From the NCBI GenBank assembly GCA_025618425.1, contig CM046845.1, forward strand, positions 32,299,899 through 32,363,898: DNA of 64,000 bases, in the 5' to 3' direction. Both the position numbers and the translations under genes were made by a program. This DNA comes from Heliocidaris tuberculata. Its lineage: Eukaryota; Echinodermata; Echinoidea; Camarodonta; Echinometridae. Of the stretch, positions 57,801 through 64,000 are shown one piece after another (the first letter of the stretch is position 1; each line of letters begins with the position of its first letter). Under the pieces are notes generated by a model. The model was not told the origin of the DNA. It was given only the letters and a program-made list of their open reading frames with translations, and searched no databases.

Positions 57801-60800
57801 TCACTTTTCTCAGGATGGTCTTGTAGAGGGTCTCCCTGTCTGGCCTGTCATATACTACTGTATCCGATGTGGGGATCTAGATGCTGCAAAGATCACAACC
57901 AGAAATGCTGCGTAAGTTCATCGTCATGGTCACATACCTTAAGATCTCTTGATCCCTTCCAGTCTTCCTGGATTTGATTTTCTGAGTGTTGGTATTTCCT
58001 CCTTTAGAAATCAATCCTTAAAGGTGTTATTTAACAGATCTAGGGCTACAATCTAAGGTATTTCAACTTCAGTGACAAGATTTCCAAGTAAAAAACAACA
58101 GCAAATGAAATCAAAACTATGAATTTTTTGAAGAATTACATCTGTAATATTCTGAGTGTTGGTATTTCCTCCTTTAGAAATCAATTCTTAAAGGTGATAT
58201 TTAACAGATTTAGGGCTACAATCCAAGGCATTTCGGCTTCAATGACAAGATTTCCATTTAAAAGAAAAAAAAACAAAATGAAATCAAAAATATGAATTTT
58301 TTTAAGAATTACATCTGTAATATTCTAAGTGTTGGTATTTCCTCCTTTAGAAATCACTTCTTAAAGATGTTAGTTAACATGCATACATAGGGCTACAATC
58401 CAAAGTATTTCAACTTCAATGACAAGATTTTCAAGAAAAAAAAACAACAGAAAATGAAATCAAAACTATGAATTTTTTGAAGAAATACATTTGTGTTGTC
58501 ATTGTGTGTTTTGTAAATGCACTTGAAAAACAAAAGAATTGTGTTTTATTTTAACTAATCAAAAATCATTTTGCTTGAAGCTTTCCAATCTATTTTTTGC
58601 AAGCAACTTTGAAAATTATGAAATGTTTCTGATTCCTTCTTTGACTTTGATATGCTTAAAATCAATTTTTATTTTCATGTTGTCTTTTTTTTTGGTTTTG
58701 TTTTGTTTTTTGTTGGTTTGTTTAACAGCCAGGGTCTTGGAGAGTTCAGTGAGTACCTTGAGGAATACATGCAGAATGAAGACAGAAGGTATGTCTTAGT
58801 TCATAATATTCAAATTTTTCGAACAGCGTTCTATTAAATATCTCTGTACATCCAGCCATCAGAAACATATTTCTAAGCAGGGGGAGAAAAAAAAATTACG
58901 TAAATGCCAGAGGAAAATATGCTATTTTTTAGGTTTTTCAGGGAGTCAGCATCTTTAGGAATGAAATTGCACTTTCAGAAATACTTACATTACTTGAGAG
59001 ATTTTGTGAAATCCTAAATGTTAATTAGCGTGATACAGGTAGGTTTTATGATTGTTCATACTACTTAATGAATAATGAATTCTAACTTAGTAAATGGTTT
59101 AATGATGTATGTTTGTGTTGATATAGGTTATCACCCAGCACAGAGACCAAACTAAGGTTACACTACAGGAGAGCAGTGAGGAATAGTACAGACCCATTCA
59201 AGAGGTGAGTTACTATATATTCATTCTGAAGATGATGGTGCAATGCCTAACTTGTAATGCATAGAGAGTATTTCATTATTAGTATTAACTGTTACTTTCT
59301 TTTAAGATGGGGAAACGTAATGACGGTTAGAAATAATTGCCTCTTTTGAAACAACTAAAGTGAGATACATCATTTTTAGAATATATAAATATGGAGATGT
59401 TATTCAGGTACCAGGAGTTAAGCTGTAAAGGCCACCACCATCTTGCTACAGACATAGATTCAAAGAACTAAAAACAGGATTACATATGAAATTGGAAAAA
59501 AGAGAATCTTGTAATCAAGTTTCTTGTCACTCATATGAATAGTAAAATTAATATTGAATGACTTTTTATTCATTCCAGATTTTGGAAATAGGGCCGAAGT
59601 CAGGTTGTATATTGTGTAATAAACTTCCAGATGGCAAGTGAATTATCATTCCCCTGTAAACAATACGCCAGGCTAATAATGACAGTGTATGGAACATAAA
59701 TGTTCCAGCCCAGTGTGAAAATTACATGATGGAAGTCCAATGATGATTCTTTATCCTTGCACTCGTAGTGTCTTATTCCCATCCTGAGCCACATCATACT
59801 GATGGATGTGGTCTTGGACATGGGGAGCAGGCACAGTGCTTGACAACCTAAGGGTCCCTTGGTCAGGAGGGCTGTGTCATCATGGCAACCTAGCCAAGGG
59901 CTGAGGACTTTCTAGAATAAGCCAGTTTGTAATTAGTACATGGTACAAATGACCCTGAAATGACCTCAATTTGCAAGCACACGCGCATCTGTGTTGGTGG
60001 ACGTACATGTTTATCTACTGAAATCGTACTGGTGTGCGCACAAAATGACAGTGTATAAATGTTAATTGTACTCGTTACAATTGACCTTTGAATGTACATT
60101 TGCAAATTGTAATTACAAAGTGGCTTATTGAAAGAGTGGAATGGGTACCACCATAATTTCAAAGTAATTTAAAATAAGTGAGACCTTGATCTTTTAAAGA
60201 TAATGAGTTGTGCATGCAGAGATTCATACAATTAAAGGAGTGCAATACCACATCACCAATCATAAAACCTTGAACAGGGCAGAAGTATAGAGTTTGGAAT
60301 ATACAATGCTAGATTTATTTCATAGAAATCAGTCGCACATCCCTATCTTGACCAATCAGTATTTATTATACTAAGCAAAGAGGATCATTACTGACTAATC
60401 AATACAATACCAAGTTACAATGTAGACCTTATATAATACCAAATTACATTGTAGACCCCACATTGTATTTCATAGTGCCCTTTCTCTATTGTTTTACAGG
60501 GCGGTGTATTGTCTGCTTGGACGCTGTGATACAATGGACAACCATGCTGAGGTTTGCGAGAAGACAGAAGATTACCTGTGGTTGAAGGTCAGTATCATGC
60601 AAGCTTCTGAAAGCGATCTATATTGTAAGATACATGGTTGACAATATTGTGAGGGTCATTAGATCTGTTTTGAAATACCTCGATTGATTTAATAGGCCAA
60701 ATAAAACAATAGTGCAATTGTGTAATTATGTGTAAGATATTTTTCTTAAAAGTTTCGTCAGTATGTAGTCGTATCCCAGTATTTTATTAGAAGGGAAAAT

Positions 60801-63800
60801 CCTTAACGTGGCAATATGTTCTTTGTACCTCAATGTGAACAAGTGGCTCAGACTTAGGCAAATGTCATCATACATGCATTAAAGGGATCTCAGTTTTAGG
60901 CTGCTGTCCATACCATGTGATTTGTCACCCCAATGTATTCACCAAGTATCATTCCAATGGTTTTACGACACATGCTCTGATGAAAGTTGCTTCGCGGTCA
61001 ATATCCTGTAATAATTAAATTCCTAACTTCAACCCTGGACTGCACAGTATACCTAACCCTAACCCTAACCCTAAACCTAACCCTAACCTAAACTGAACCT
61101 AAAACCCAATTGCAACCCTAACCCTTATCCTACATCTTTGATGAATAAAGCAGAGATCAGTTATCGTTGAGCACCCAGTGCAACGCATTGTTCCTTCATG
61201 ACCTTTGACATTGTCTTTTATTGTAGTTGAGTCAAGTTCAGTTTGGTGAGTCACCATCGAGCAGTTCCAGCCAAGGTTCATCCGATAGACTCACCCTTCA
61301 ACAGCTACAAACAACTCTCCTTGAGGAATATGGAGAGAGCCACTTCAGTGCACATCAGAATCCATATCTCTACTTCAAAGTGAGTCATTGATTAATCTCA
61401 TTAAAAACATAAAACCAGTATGCAATGGTGCAGAATGTAAAATTAGTCATTGTGAGTGAAGTTTCAGTTATGTGTGCAATTAATTCAGGAATGCAATGCT
61501 CTGATACAGGTTATAAACTGCTGTCAATGAAGGCCCAAATTGCCATTTATACTTGTGGTATTCTGCTCGTGGTCCAAACAGGGTTAAAATGATACTTTTC
61601 CTTGGCTATTTACTGTTCTGTACTTTTCCTACTTCAGAAAATTTACAATGTAATTTCATATTTGGGTGTACGTTAGGTTTACTAGGTACACATTAGTTGA
61701 AAATGTTGCATGTACCTGCCTTTCTTTCTTAGATCCTGTTCCTGTCGGCTCAGTTTGAGGCTGCCATAGAATTCTTATCCAGACATGACAATGGTCTTCG
61801 AAGCCATGCTGTACATTCAGCTATCGTTCTACACGAGTTGGGGCTCCTCGCTCTACCCGACAACATACAGGCTCAGCTACGTGAGTATCTATTCACAGTT
61901 CTGAAGTTCTAAAGGCGATAGTAGACAAAGACAGCCTGTCTGTAAAGACCACTGTAGTGTTTCCTTTCATATCACCACATCAATGACATCTCAACAGCTG
62001 TGCCTTCAAGGATTTATGGTGCCAGTTATGTCATTACAAAATATTCAACATGCAAGAACTGAAGCAAACTACATGATTGGTGCAGACTGGCCACACTGTC
62101 ATGCCATGAAACCTTTCTGTTGAGCTGCTTCTCATACATAAAAATAGTAGATCTGTTAAGTTGAATTAAATCCCTGCGGTGGTATTCTGAGCAACATTTT
62201 ATCTCTAAATTTTTTTATTTTATCTTTTTAAAAAAAATTGATATTCTGAAACAACTTATTATCTCGGATTTTATCTCATATTTTATCTCTTATCTCCTAC
62301 CTCTCGCGTGCCTATACAGTTGTACGCATGATACACACACCCTTGAACGCTTACGCCCATTATTTTTAGGGCAAGGATAAAATAAACTTAAAATAGGGTA
62401 GGGGCTATTTTATCTCTAGGAAGCATGAAAAGTGCAACATTTTTGAACAAGTATAGTGCTAGTCGTGCGATCAAAATAATGATAAAATACTGAGTGTTGA
62501 CTATATTTCTCAAGCAGCATTCTCATATGATTATCAAATTCTATTTCAGGATTTTTATCAACGAATATCATACTTGCAATGACGCTTGTGATGGTGTTCT
62601 AAAACCTCTGAAAGTACCTCAGTCCTTTTCAAGGAAATCCTAGCAAAAGCGCATTTGTGCTTTGAGGCACAGGTATTGAAAATTGTAAAAATGATGCGTT
62701 TGCACTCTCTTGCCCCAGAGACTGGCAGAGAGCAATTCTATTGACTGAGCATGATGAAAGTGAAATCTAACGACATTTCTTATTGGGTATCGCATATAAA
62801 TGGGCGTGTCTAAGATGAGAAAAAATCTCGCTAAAATGGTTCTCAGAATACCGATTTAAAAAGATTTTAAGGGTATTTTATCTTACTGACTTAAAATCTC
62901 AGCTTTTATCTGAATCAATCTCAGAATATCGCCCCAGAAATTTTGCAACTGCTTATTGTTCTTATTGATTAAAAAAAAACTGTGAACAGTTTGGGGTTTG
63001 CACTGATTTTTTGACAAATATATTTGCCCATCAATGATTACTATACCTATTGTTCTTCATTCAGTGAGTCGTCATCCACAGGACCCACTTCCTATGCACA
63101 GACTCAACTTTGTTCGTCTTATCAGCATGTATACATCCAAGTTTGAAAACACAGATCCAAGGGAAGCTCTGCAGTATTTCTACCTGCTCAGGTTAGAAAG
63201 ATTGCATTCTATTTATAGAGCTGATCTAAGTCTGCTGAGTAGCGGGTCACCAGAAACAGTCATTTAAACCTTGTCTCTTTAATTCTCACCCAGAGAACTG
63301 TCTCTTGTGCTTCTGAATGATAGAGTTGTCCCTCTGTGACTGTCATTAATTTTGTTACATGTTTCATTCTTTCTGGGAAAGGTTCATGTGTGATAAAACC
63401 ACTGGGTATGAAGAGTGTGTGTCTTTGAATTACAAGTGAACTATGTCTTGACCACAAGTTCTGTCAAAATCTAGGGACGAAAGATAATCTAACCTGAAAA
63501 GAAGAGAATTTACTCAACTGGAGCAGCAAGATAAGTAAATAAATTGATTTTCTCTACTCTACAATAAGTGCTGGAAATATTAATTTATTATTAAACCACT
63601 GGGTTTGTGGAATGTTTTTGTGTAGCTTTCACAAATATCTTGGACATAATTTTTGTCAGGAACCTACGAGATGCAAACGAGAAGAGTTACTTTGTGCGTT
63701 GCCTTAGTGAGCTAGTGATTGAGACCAGAGAGTTTGAGACGTTACTTGGACGGAGGGAGAGGGATGGGGCCAGGAGACCTGGGGCAGTCGACAAGTTTCA

Positions 63801-63894
63801 GGTGGATACCCAAAGCATCATTGAGACGGTTGCTATGGATACAGAGACCAAGGGTTTGTTTGAGGATGCCTTCAAGCTCTATGATCTTGCTGGG
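36824..63894 (+). CDS. NUP93: Nucleoporin Nup93 (5' and middle part; continues beyond window)
   Basis: Fifteen coding exons: 36824-37008, 37488-37605, 37814-37876, 38548-38754, 39300-39392, 40857-40996, 41300-41431, 57814-57911, 58729-58788, 59127-59204, 60500-60587, 61227-61379, 61733-61880, 63065-63191 and 63660-63894. All joins are in phase except exon 7 to 8, which is one base short. The ~642 codons align along human NUP93 from the start ([31 protein letters not shown]) to [12 protein letters not shown]. The C-terminal ~175 residues lie right of the window. The N-terminal third is helical or coiled-coil and in the family binds the Nup62 channel complex. The rest is the Nic96-type alpha-solenoid ([43 protein letters not shown]). 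NUP93 is a scaffold of the inner ring of the nuclear pore. The ATG fits the conserved MD start. Confidence 0.95.
37108..37205. mobile_element. Truncated copy of the GGGCCC MITE
   Basis: Shares CCTGTTTCATAAAAC, TGTTATAAGCTACTGAAAT and TGATTGGCTGAGAG with the complete copy at 9599-9745, same orientation. The right terminus is missing. In NUP93 intron 1. Confidence 0.75.
38183..38330 (+). pseudogene. Decayed duplicate 1 of NUP93 exon 4
   Basis: Starts ACCAGACTGCAGACTGAGCA after an acceptor-like CTTCCAG and follows functional exon 4 (38548) for ~100 bases. An in-frame TAG appears at the tenth codon. The acceptor context was copied too. Confidence 0.85.
38368..38515 (+). pseudogene. Decayed duplicate 2 of NUP93 exon 4
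   Basis: Retains the same TCAATGCCTTACAG acceptor and starts ACCAGACTGCAGGCCGAGCA. It keeps the frame for 18 codons to GAATGGGAG and then has TAA. Offsets are 185 and 180 bases between copies 1, 2 and the functional exon, so this is a tandem triplication of the exon's 5' half. Confidence 0.88.
39709..40095. mobile_element. Foldback family copy (NUP93 intron 5)
   Basis: The left end AAGGTTGAGTTCTGGGAAAG is inverted relative to the right end CCAGAACTCAACTTTATC. It is the fullest uninterrupted member of the family also seen at 20480, 42470 and 53113. No ORF. Confidence 0.7.
40137..40741. mobile_element. 605-bp foldback element with ~250-bp arms
   Basis: TACTAGGTGTTCAAAAAAAC opens the left arm. 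The right arm closes with the inverse ...TTTAACCTAGTA. Arm homology runs through TTAATAACTCAAAA, TGAAGGATGTAAAATTTAT and TTAAAATATTGCTCTCAATA to the centre near 40440. NUP93 exon 6 starts 115 bases right of it. Confidence 0.82.
41728..42361. mobile_element. Foldback element inserted in the split MITE
   Basis: GGAATTCACAAAGATGGTTT...CAGACCATGGTTTATGC is inverted as GCATAAACCATGGTCTGAAT...CTTTGTGAATTCCGG at the right end. It contains a further insertion at 41988-42303. Confidence 0.82.
41988..42303. mobile_element. Inner 316-bp palindromic element
   Basis: AAATACGCTTGATTTAGC opens the element and GCTAAATCAAGCGTATTT closes it. ATCCAATAATGAAC, GCGCTAAATTCACCC and TTGCCATGG are also mirrored. The centre has several tandem ACCATGGTCTGAATTTACATAA-type units, themselves close to palindromic. 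It is the deepest level of the nest. An (AATA)n run precedes it. Confidence 0.82.
42470..42734. mobile_element. Foldback-family copy inside the split MITE
   Basis: Matches 53113-53397 plus 54036-54120 (e.g. GAATGTTTGGCCC, CATTTGAAGAGCAATCC, TCTTTCCCAGAACT) in the same orientation. It lies between the foldback element and the right half of the interrupted MITE. Its left end is diverged. Confidence 0.7.
44405..44756. repeat. Core of a foldback family flanked by a 56-bp direct repeat
   Basis: GTGGTGATTAAGTCATTTTG through CTGGCCCTCTCACAGA occurs at 44405-44460 and again at 44701-44756 with one or two differences. The ~240 bases between are the central part of the element seen at 45738-46172 and 57127-57717, without its termini. 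Confidence 0.85.
44990..45190. repeat. Imperfect tandem duplication, ~100-bp unit
   Basis: AGTCAGAACAA...TTCTG/TTTTGAAAGGTAAA.TGGT recurs about 105 bases apart. No coding signal. Surrounding 44757-45737 is otherwise unremarkable AT-rich intron. Confidence 0.5.
45738..46172. mobile_element. Left-truncated copy of the 591-bp foldback family
   Basis: From TGATGTCACACACTCACTTT to GACTTGGCCTTTAA it matches 57290-57717 at high identity. The left terminal arm (57127-57285 in the full copy) is absent. Confidence 0.85.
46955..50097 (-). CDS. Myb/SANT-like DNA-binding protein with C-terminal coiled coil, nested in NUP93
   Basis: Four exons join in phase: 50097-49806, 49300-49134, 48363-48188 and 47597-46955 (TGA), about 425 codons. 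The first begins at an acceptor (ATTGGTAG/GTC), so the ATG lies upstream; the GTG at 50091 is not a start. The first exon encodes [20 protein letters not shown]...W(D)EI...DVRKKWDNL, with the spaced Trp residues of a Myb/SANT-like trihelix (MSANTD type). Acidic and low-complexity linkers follow ([12 protein letters not shown]; Ser/Thr/Pro-rich). The last ~75 residues form a charged coiled coil with [16 protein letters not shown] heptads. MSANTD3/4-type proteins share this domain order and are probably nuclear DNA-binding proteins; the precise orthologue is uncertain. All splice borders are canonical. The gene lies antisense in NUP93 intron 7. Confidence 0.85.
47718..47739. repeat. Poly-G run of about 21 bases
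   Basis: One of many homopolymer G or C tracts of 10-20 bases in this window (also 27408, 27557, 28277, 28407, 51031, 53096). Such runs are prone to length errors in assembly. This one lies in an intron of the Myb/SANT-like gene. Confidence 0.9.
48932..49110. mobile_element. pogo/Tigger-like MITE with TA target duplication
   Basis: Starts CAGTGGAACTTCGTTATAAC and ends with the inverse-type GTTTCTACTG, with TA on both sides (48930-48931, 49111-49112). The interior has tandem CCTCGTTATAACAAA units. The CAGTGGAACCTCG end is typical of Tc1/mariner-superfamily pogo-type MITEs. It ends 23 bases from an exon border (49134). Confidence 0.8.
50200..50640. repeat. Dispersed repeat beginning CCCCGCCGAACGAAGTTCGCG
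   Basis: Opens with CCGAACGAAGTTCGCGAGGG, containing the palindrome CGAAGTTCG. It is followed by GTCTGTCC-rich sequence and at least two degenerate ~135-bp units containing TCATTAATTATGCAAATTT. No ORF with a domain. Confidence 0.6.
51175..51350. mobile_element. Second pogo/Tigger-like MITE copy, right end lost
   Basis: CAGTGGAACCTCGTTATAAC after TA, with inner CCTTGTTATAA and TGTTATAACAG units, parallels the copy at 48932. No matching right terminus could be found. Confidence 0.65.
51640..52945. mobile_element. 1.3-kb foldback element with ~380-bp arms
   Basis: The left arm (51640-52020; GTGATCCCTTGTGG, CATTTAGATTTATGC complement, GGGGTTTTGTGGGGC) is repeated inverted at 52560-52945. A second inner inverted pair (around 52085-52290 and 52350-52410, CTTACAGTTAGAA) makes the whole a nested stem. 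The arm ORFs are repeat shadows. Confidence 0.82.
53113..54120. mobile_element. Foldback-family copy interrupted by a ~630-bp insert
   Basis: Left part 53113-~53397 and right part ~54036-54120 are contiguous in the copies at 42470 and 39709. Ends ATTAAAGATAAAGTTGAGTT and the inverse-type CCAGAACTTAACCTCTTTAA define the family's terminal repeats. The insert (~53398-54035) begins CpG-rich (CGCCGTAATCC, GCGTAGCGCC, GCGCGCGG), becomes AT-rich, and ends near TTGGTACCCCAG. Confidence 0.75.
54304..54856. mobile_element. Foldback element with TGACGTCA in both arms
   Basis: TGTGACGTCATACC...GCAATCCTTCCTAAGCAGACG is inverted as CGTCTGCTTAGGCAGGATTG...GATGTGACGTCAC. 553 bp. The CRE-like arm ends recall the element at 22241 but the rest differs. 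No ORF. Confidence 0.72.
55252..55266 (-). CDS. Candidate first coding exon of the Myb/SANT-like gene
   Basis: On the minus strand ATG CTA CCA TCA CAG is followed by GTAATG, a usable donor. It ends in phase 0, exactly what the acceptor at 50097 requires, giving MLPSQ followed by [10 protein letters not shown]. The exon is short and the intron ~5 kb, so the join is a hypothesis. Sequence to ~55330 would be its 5' UTR. Confidence 0.4.
56869..57100. mobile_element. Intact AATAAGCC MITE
   Basis: AATAAGCCAGTTCATAATTA and TAATTACGAACTGGCTTATT are inverted ends. 232 bp. Serves as the reference for the split copy at 41593 and the copy at 59916. Confidence 0.88.
57127..57717. mobile_element. Complete 591-bp foldback element
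   Basis: AAGGTGAAGTCCACACTAAT and ATTAGTGTGAACTTGGCCTT are inverted ends, with arm homology of ~160 bases (TTGATTTGAATAAA, AACAAGCATAACAGTGAA, ATGCATAACATGGGCGG). The centre carries ATTTCATATAATAAAATACA. It ends 97 bases before NUP93 exon 8. Confidence 0.88.
57981..58495. repeat. Three tandem copies of a ~172-bp unit after NUP93 exon 8
   Basis: TCTGAGTGTTGGTATTTCCT starts units at 57981 and 58151, and TCTAAGTGTT at 58324. Each continues CCTTTAGAAATCA, GGGCTACAATC and TGACAAGATTT. Every unit contains an acceptor-like TTTCCTCCTTTAG, but no open coding frame follows. Confidence 0.88.
59916..60129. mobile_element. Third AATAAGCC MITE copy
   Basis: Inverted ends AATAAGCCAGTTTGTAATTA and TAATTACAAAGTGGCTTATT. 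214 bp, in the NUP93 intron before exon 11. Positions 59205-59915 and 60130-60499 show only intron. Confidence 0.85.
61051..61128. repeat. Interstitial telomere-type repeat (CCCTAA)n
   Basis: Four near-perfect CCCTAA units, then degenerate ones (CTAAACCTAACCCTAACCTAA, ..., CAACCCTAACCCTT). This matches the TTAGGG telomere unit of deuterostomes, inside a NUP93 intron between exons 11 and 12. Confidence 0.85.
61881..63064 (+). other. NUP93 intron with a possible old MITE
   Basis: Near 62175-62200 GGTGGTATTCTGAG and near 62920 CTCAGAATATCGCCCC look like decayed inverted ends. Several TTTTATCTC units and their complements lie between them. No ORF. Confidence 0.4.
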
Positions 63895-64000
63895 GTAAGT
63901 TCAGAGGTCACTGGAATGTTTTGAAGTAATATATCACTTCATGAATAATGTATCTATCCATCTATCTAGAATGTAAAATGATCTTATAGCTTCAAATTGT
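63895..64000 (+). other. NUP93 intron at the right window edge
   Basis: Begins with a consensus donor GTAAGT after GCT GGG. No further exon fits in the remaining ~105 bases, so the rest of NUP93 lies outside. Confidence 0.8.

Larger units (their letters stand above)
41432..57813 (+). other. NUP93 intron 7 (16.4 kb)
   Basis: A very large intron compared with the others in this gene. It holds nested MITEs (41593-42820), a three-copy foldback family, and the entire antisense Myb/SANT-like gene. Stretches 42821-44400 and 55700-56868 show no gene, only AT-rich DNA, poly-G runs and short CA repeats. Confidence 0.85.

Noticed and set aside
57981..58495. CRISPR-like or satellite array
   Set aside because: Only three units of ~172 bp without spacer structure in a eukaryotic intron; a simple tandem duplication is sufficient.

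Overview
The window looks like nuclear DNA from an invertebrate deuterostome, most likely an echinoderm (sea urchin-like). The reasons are intron-rich genes with canonical GT/AG junctions, AT-rich introns full of short palindromic transposons, frequent ACATGTACATGTA motifs, and animal proteins that align end to end with human FEN1, NUP93 and LRRC69. The phylum is an inference. No taxonomic marker gene is present.

Layout. Positions 1-8975 are intronic to LRRC69 (+ strand), whose first ~60 codons must lie left of the window. This intron holds a Ty3/Gypsy-type retroelement on the minus strand with three intact ORFs: gag (7866-6739), pol (6901-2624) and a third ORF (2534-1281) encoding a TatD-family metal-dependent hydrolase. 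Pol ends in a PHD finger. Gag and pol overlap, with a textbook -1 frameshift signal. LRRC69 exons run from 8976 to 16601. FEN1 follows convergently on the minus strand, with 11 coding exons from 31566 down to 19234 (379 codons). NUP93 starts divergently from FEN1. It has a candidate non-coding first exon ending at 32046 and coding exons from 36824 to 63894, and it runs off the right end. The 16-kb NUP93 intron 7 contains a nested antisense gene (46955-~55266) for a Myb/SANT-like DNA-binding protein with a C-terminal coiled coil.

The remaining space is mostly non-autonomous DNA transposons: hAT-like elements with 8-bp target duplications, a pogo/Tigger-like MITE with TA duplications, long foldback elements, and several families present in two to five copies. 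Two tRNA-derived SINE candidates, tandem duplications and an interstitial TTAGGG-type telomeric tract are also present. Transposons are nested up to four deep at 41593-42820.

Functionally, FEN1 (flap endonuclease of replication and repair) and NUP93 (nuclear pore scaffold) share a ~0.5-kb divergent promoter region. The most unusual object is the Gypsy element that carries a captured TatD-like gene with its own splice acceptor. Two irregularities in NUP93 deserve attention: a one-base phase mismatch between exons 7 and 8, and two decayed upstream copies of exon 4.
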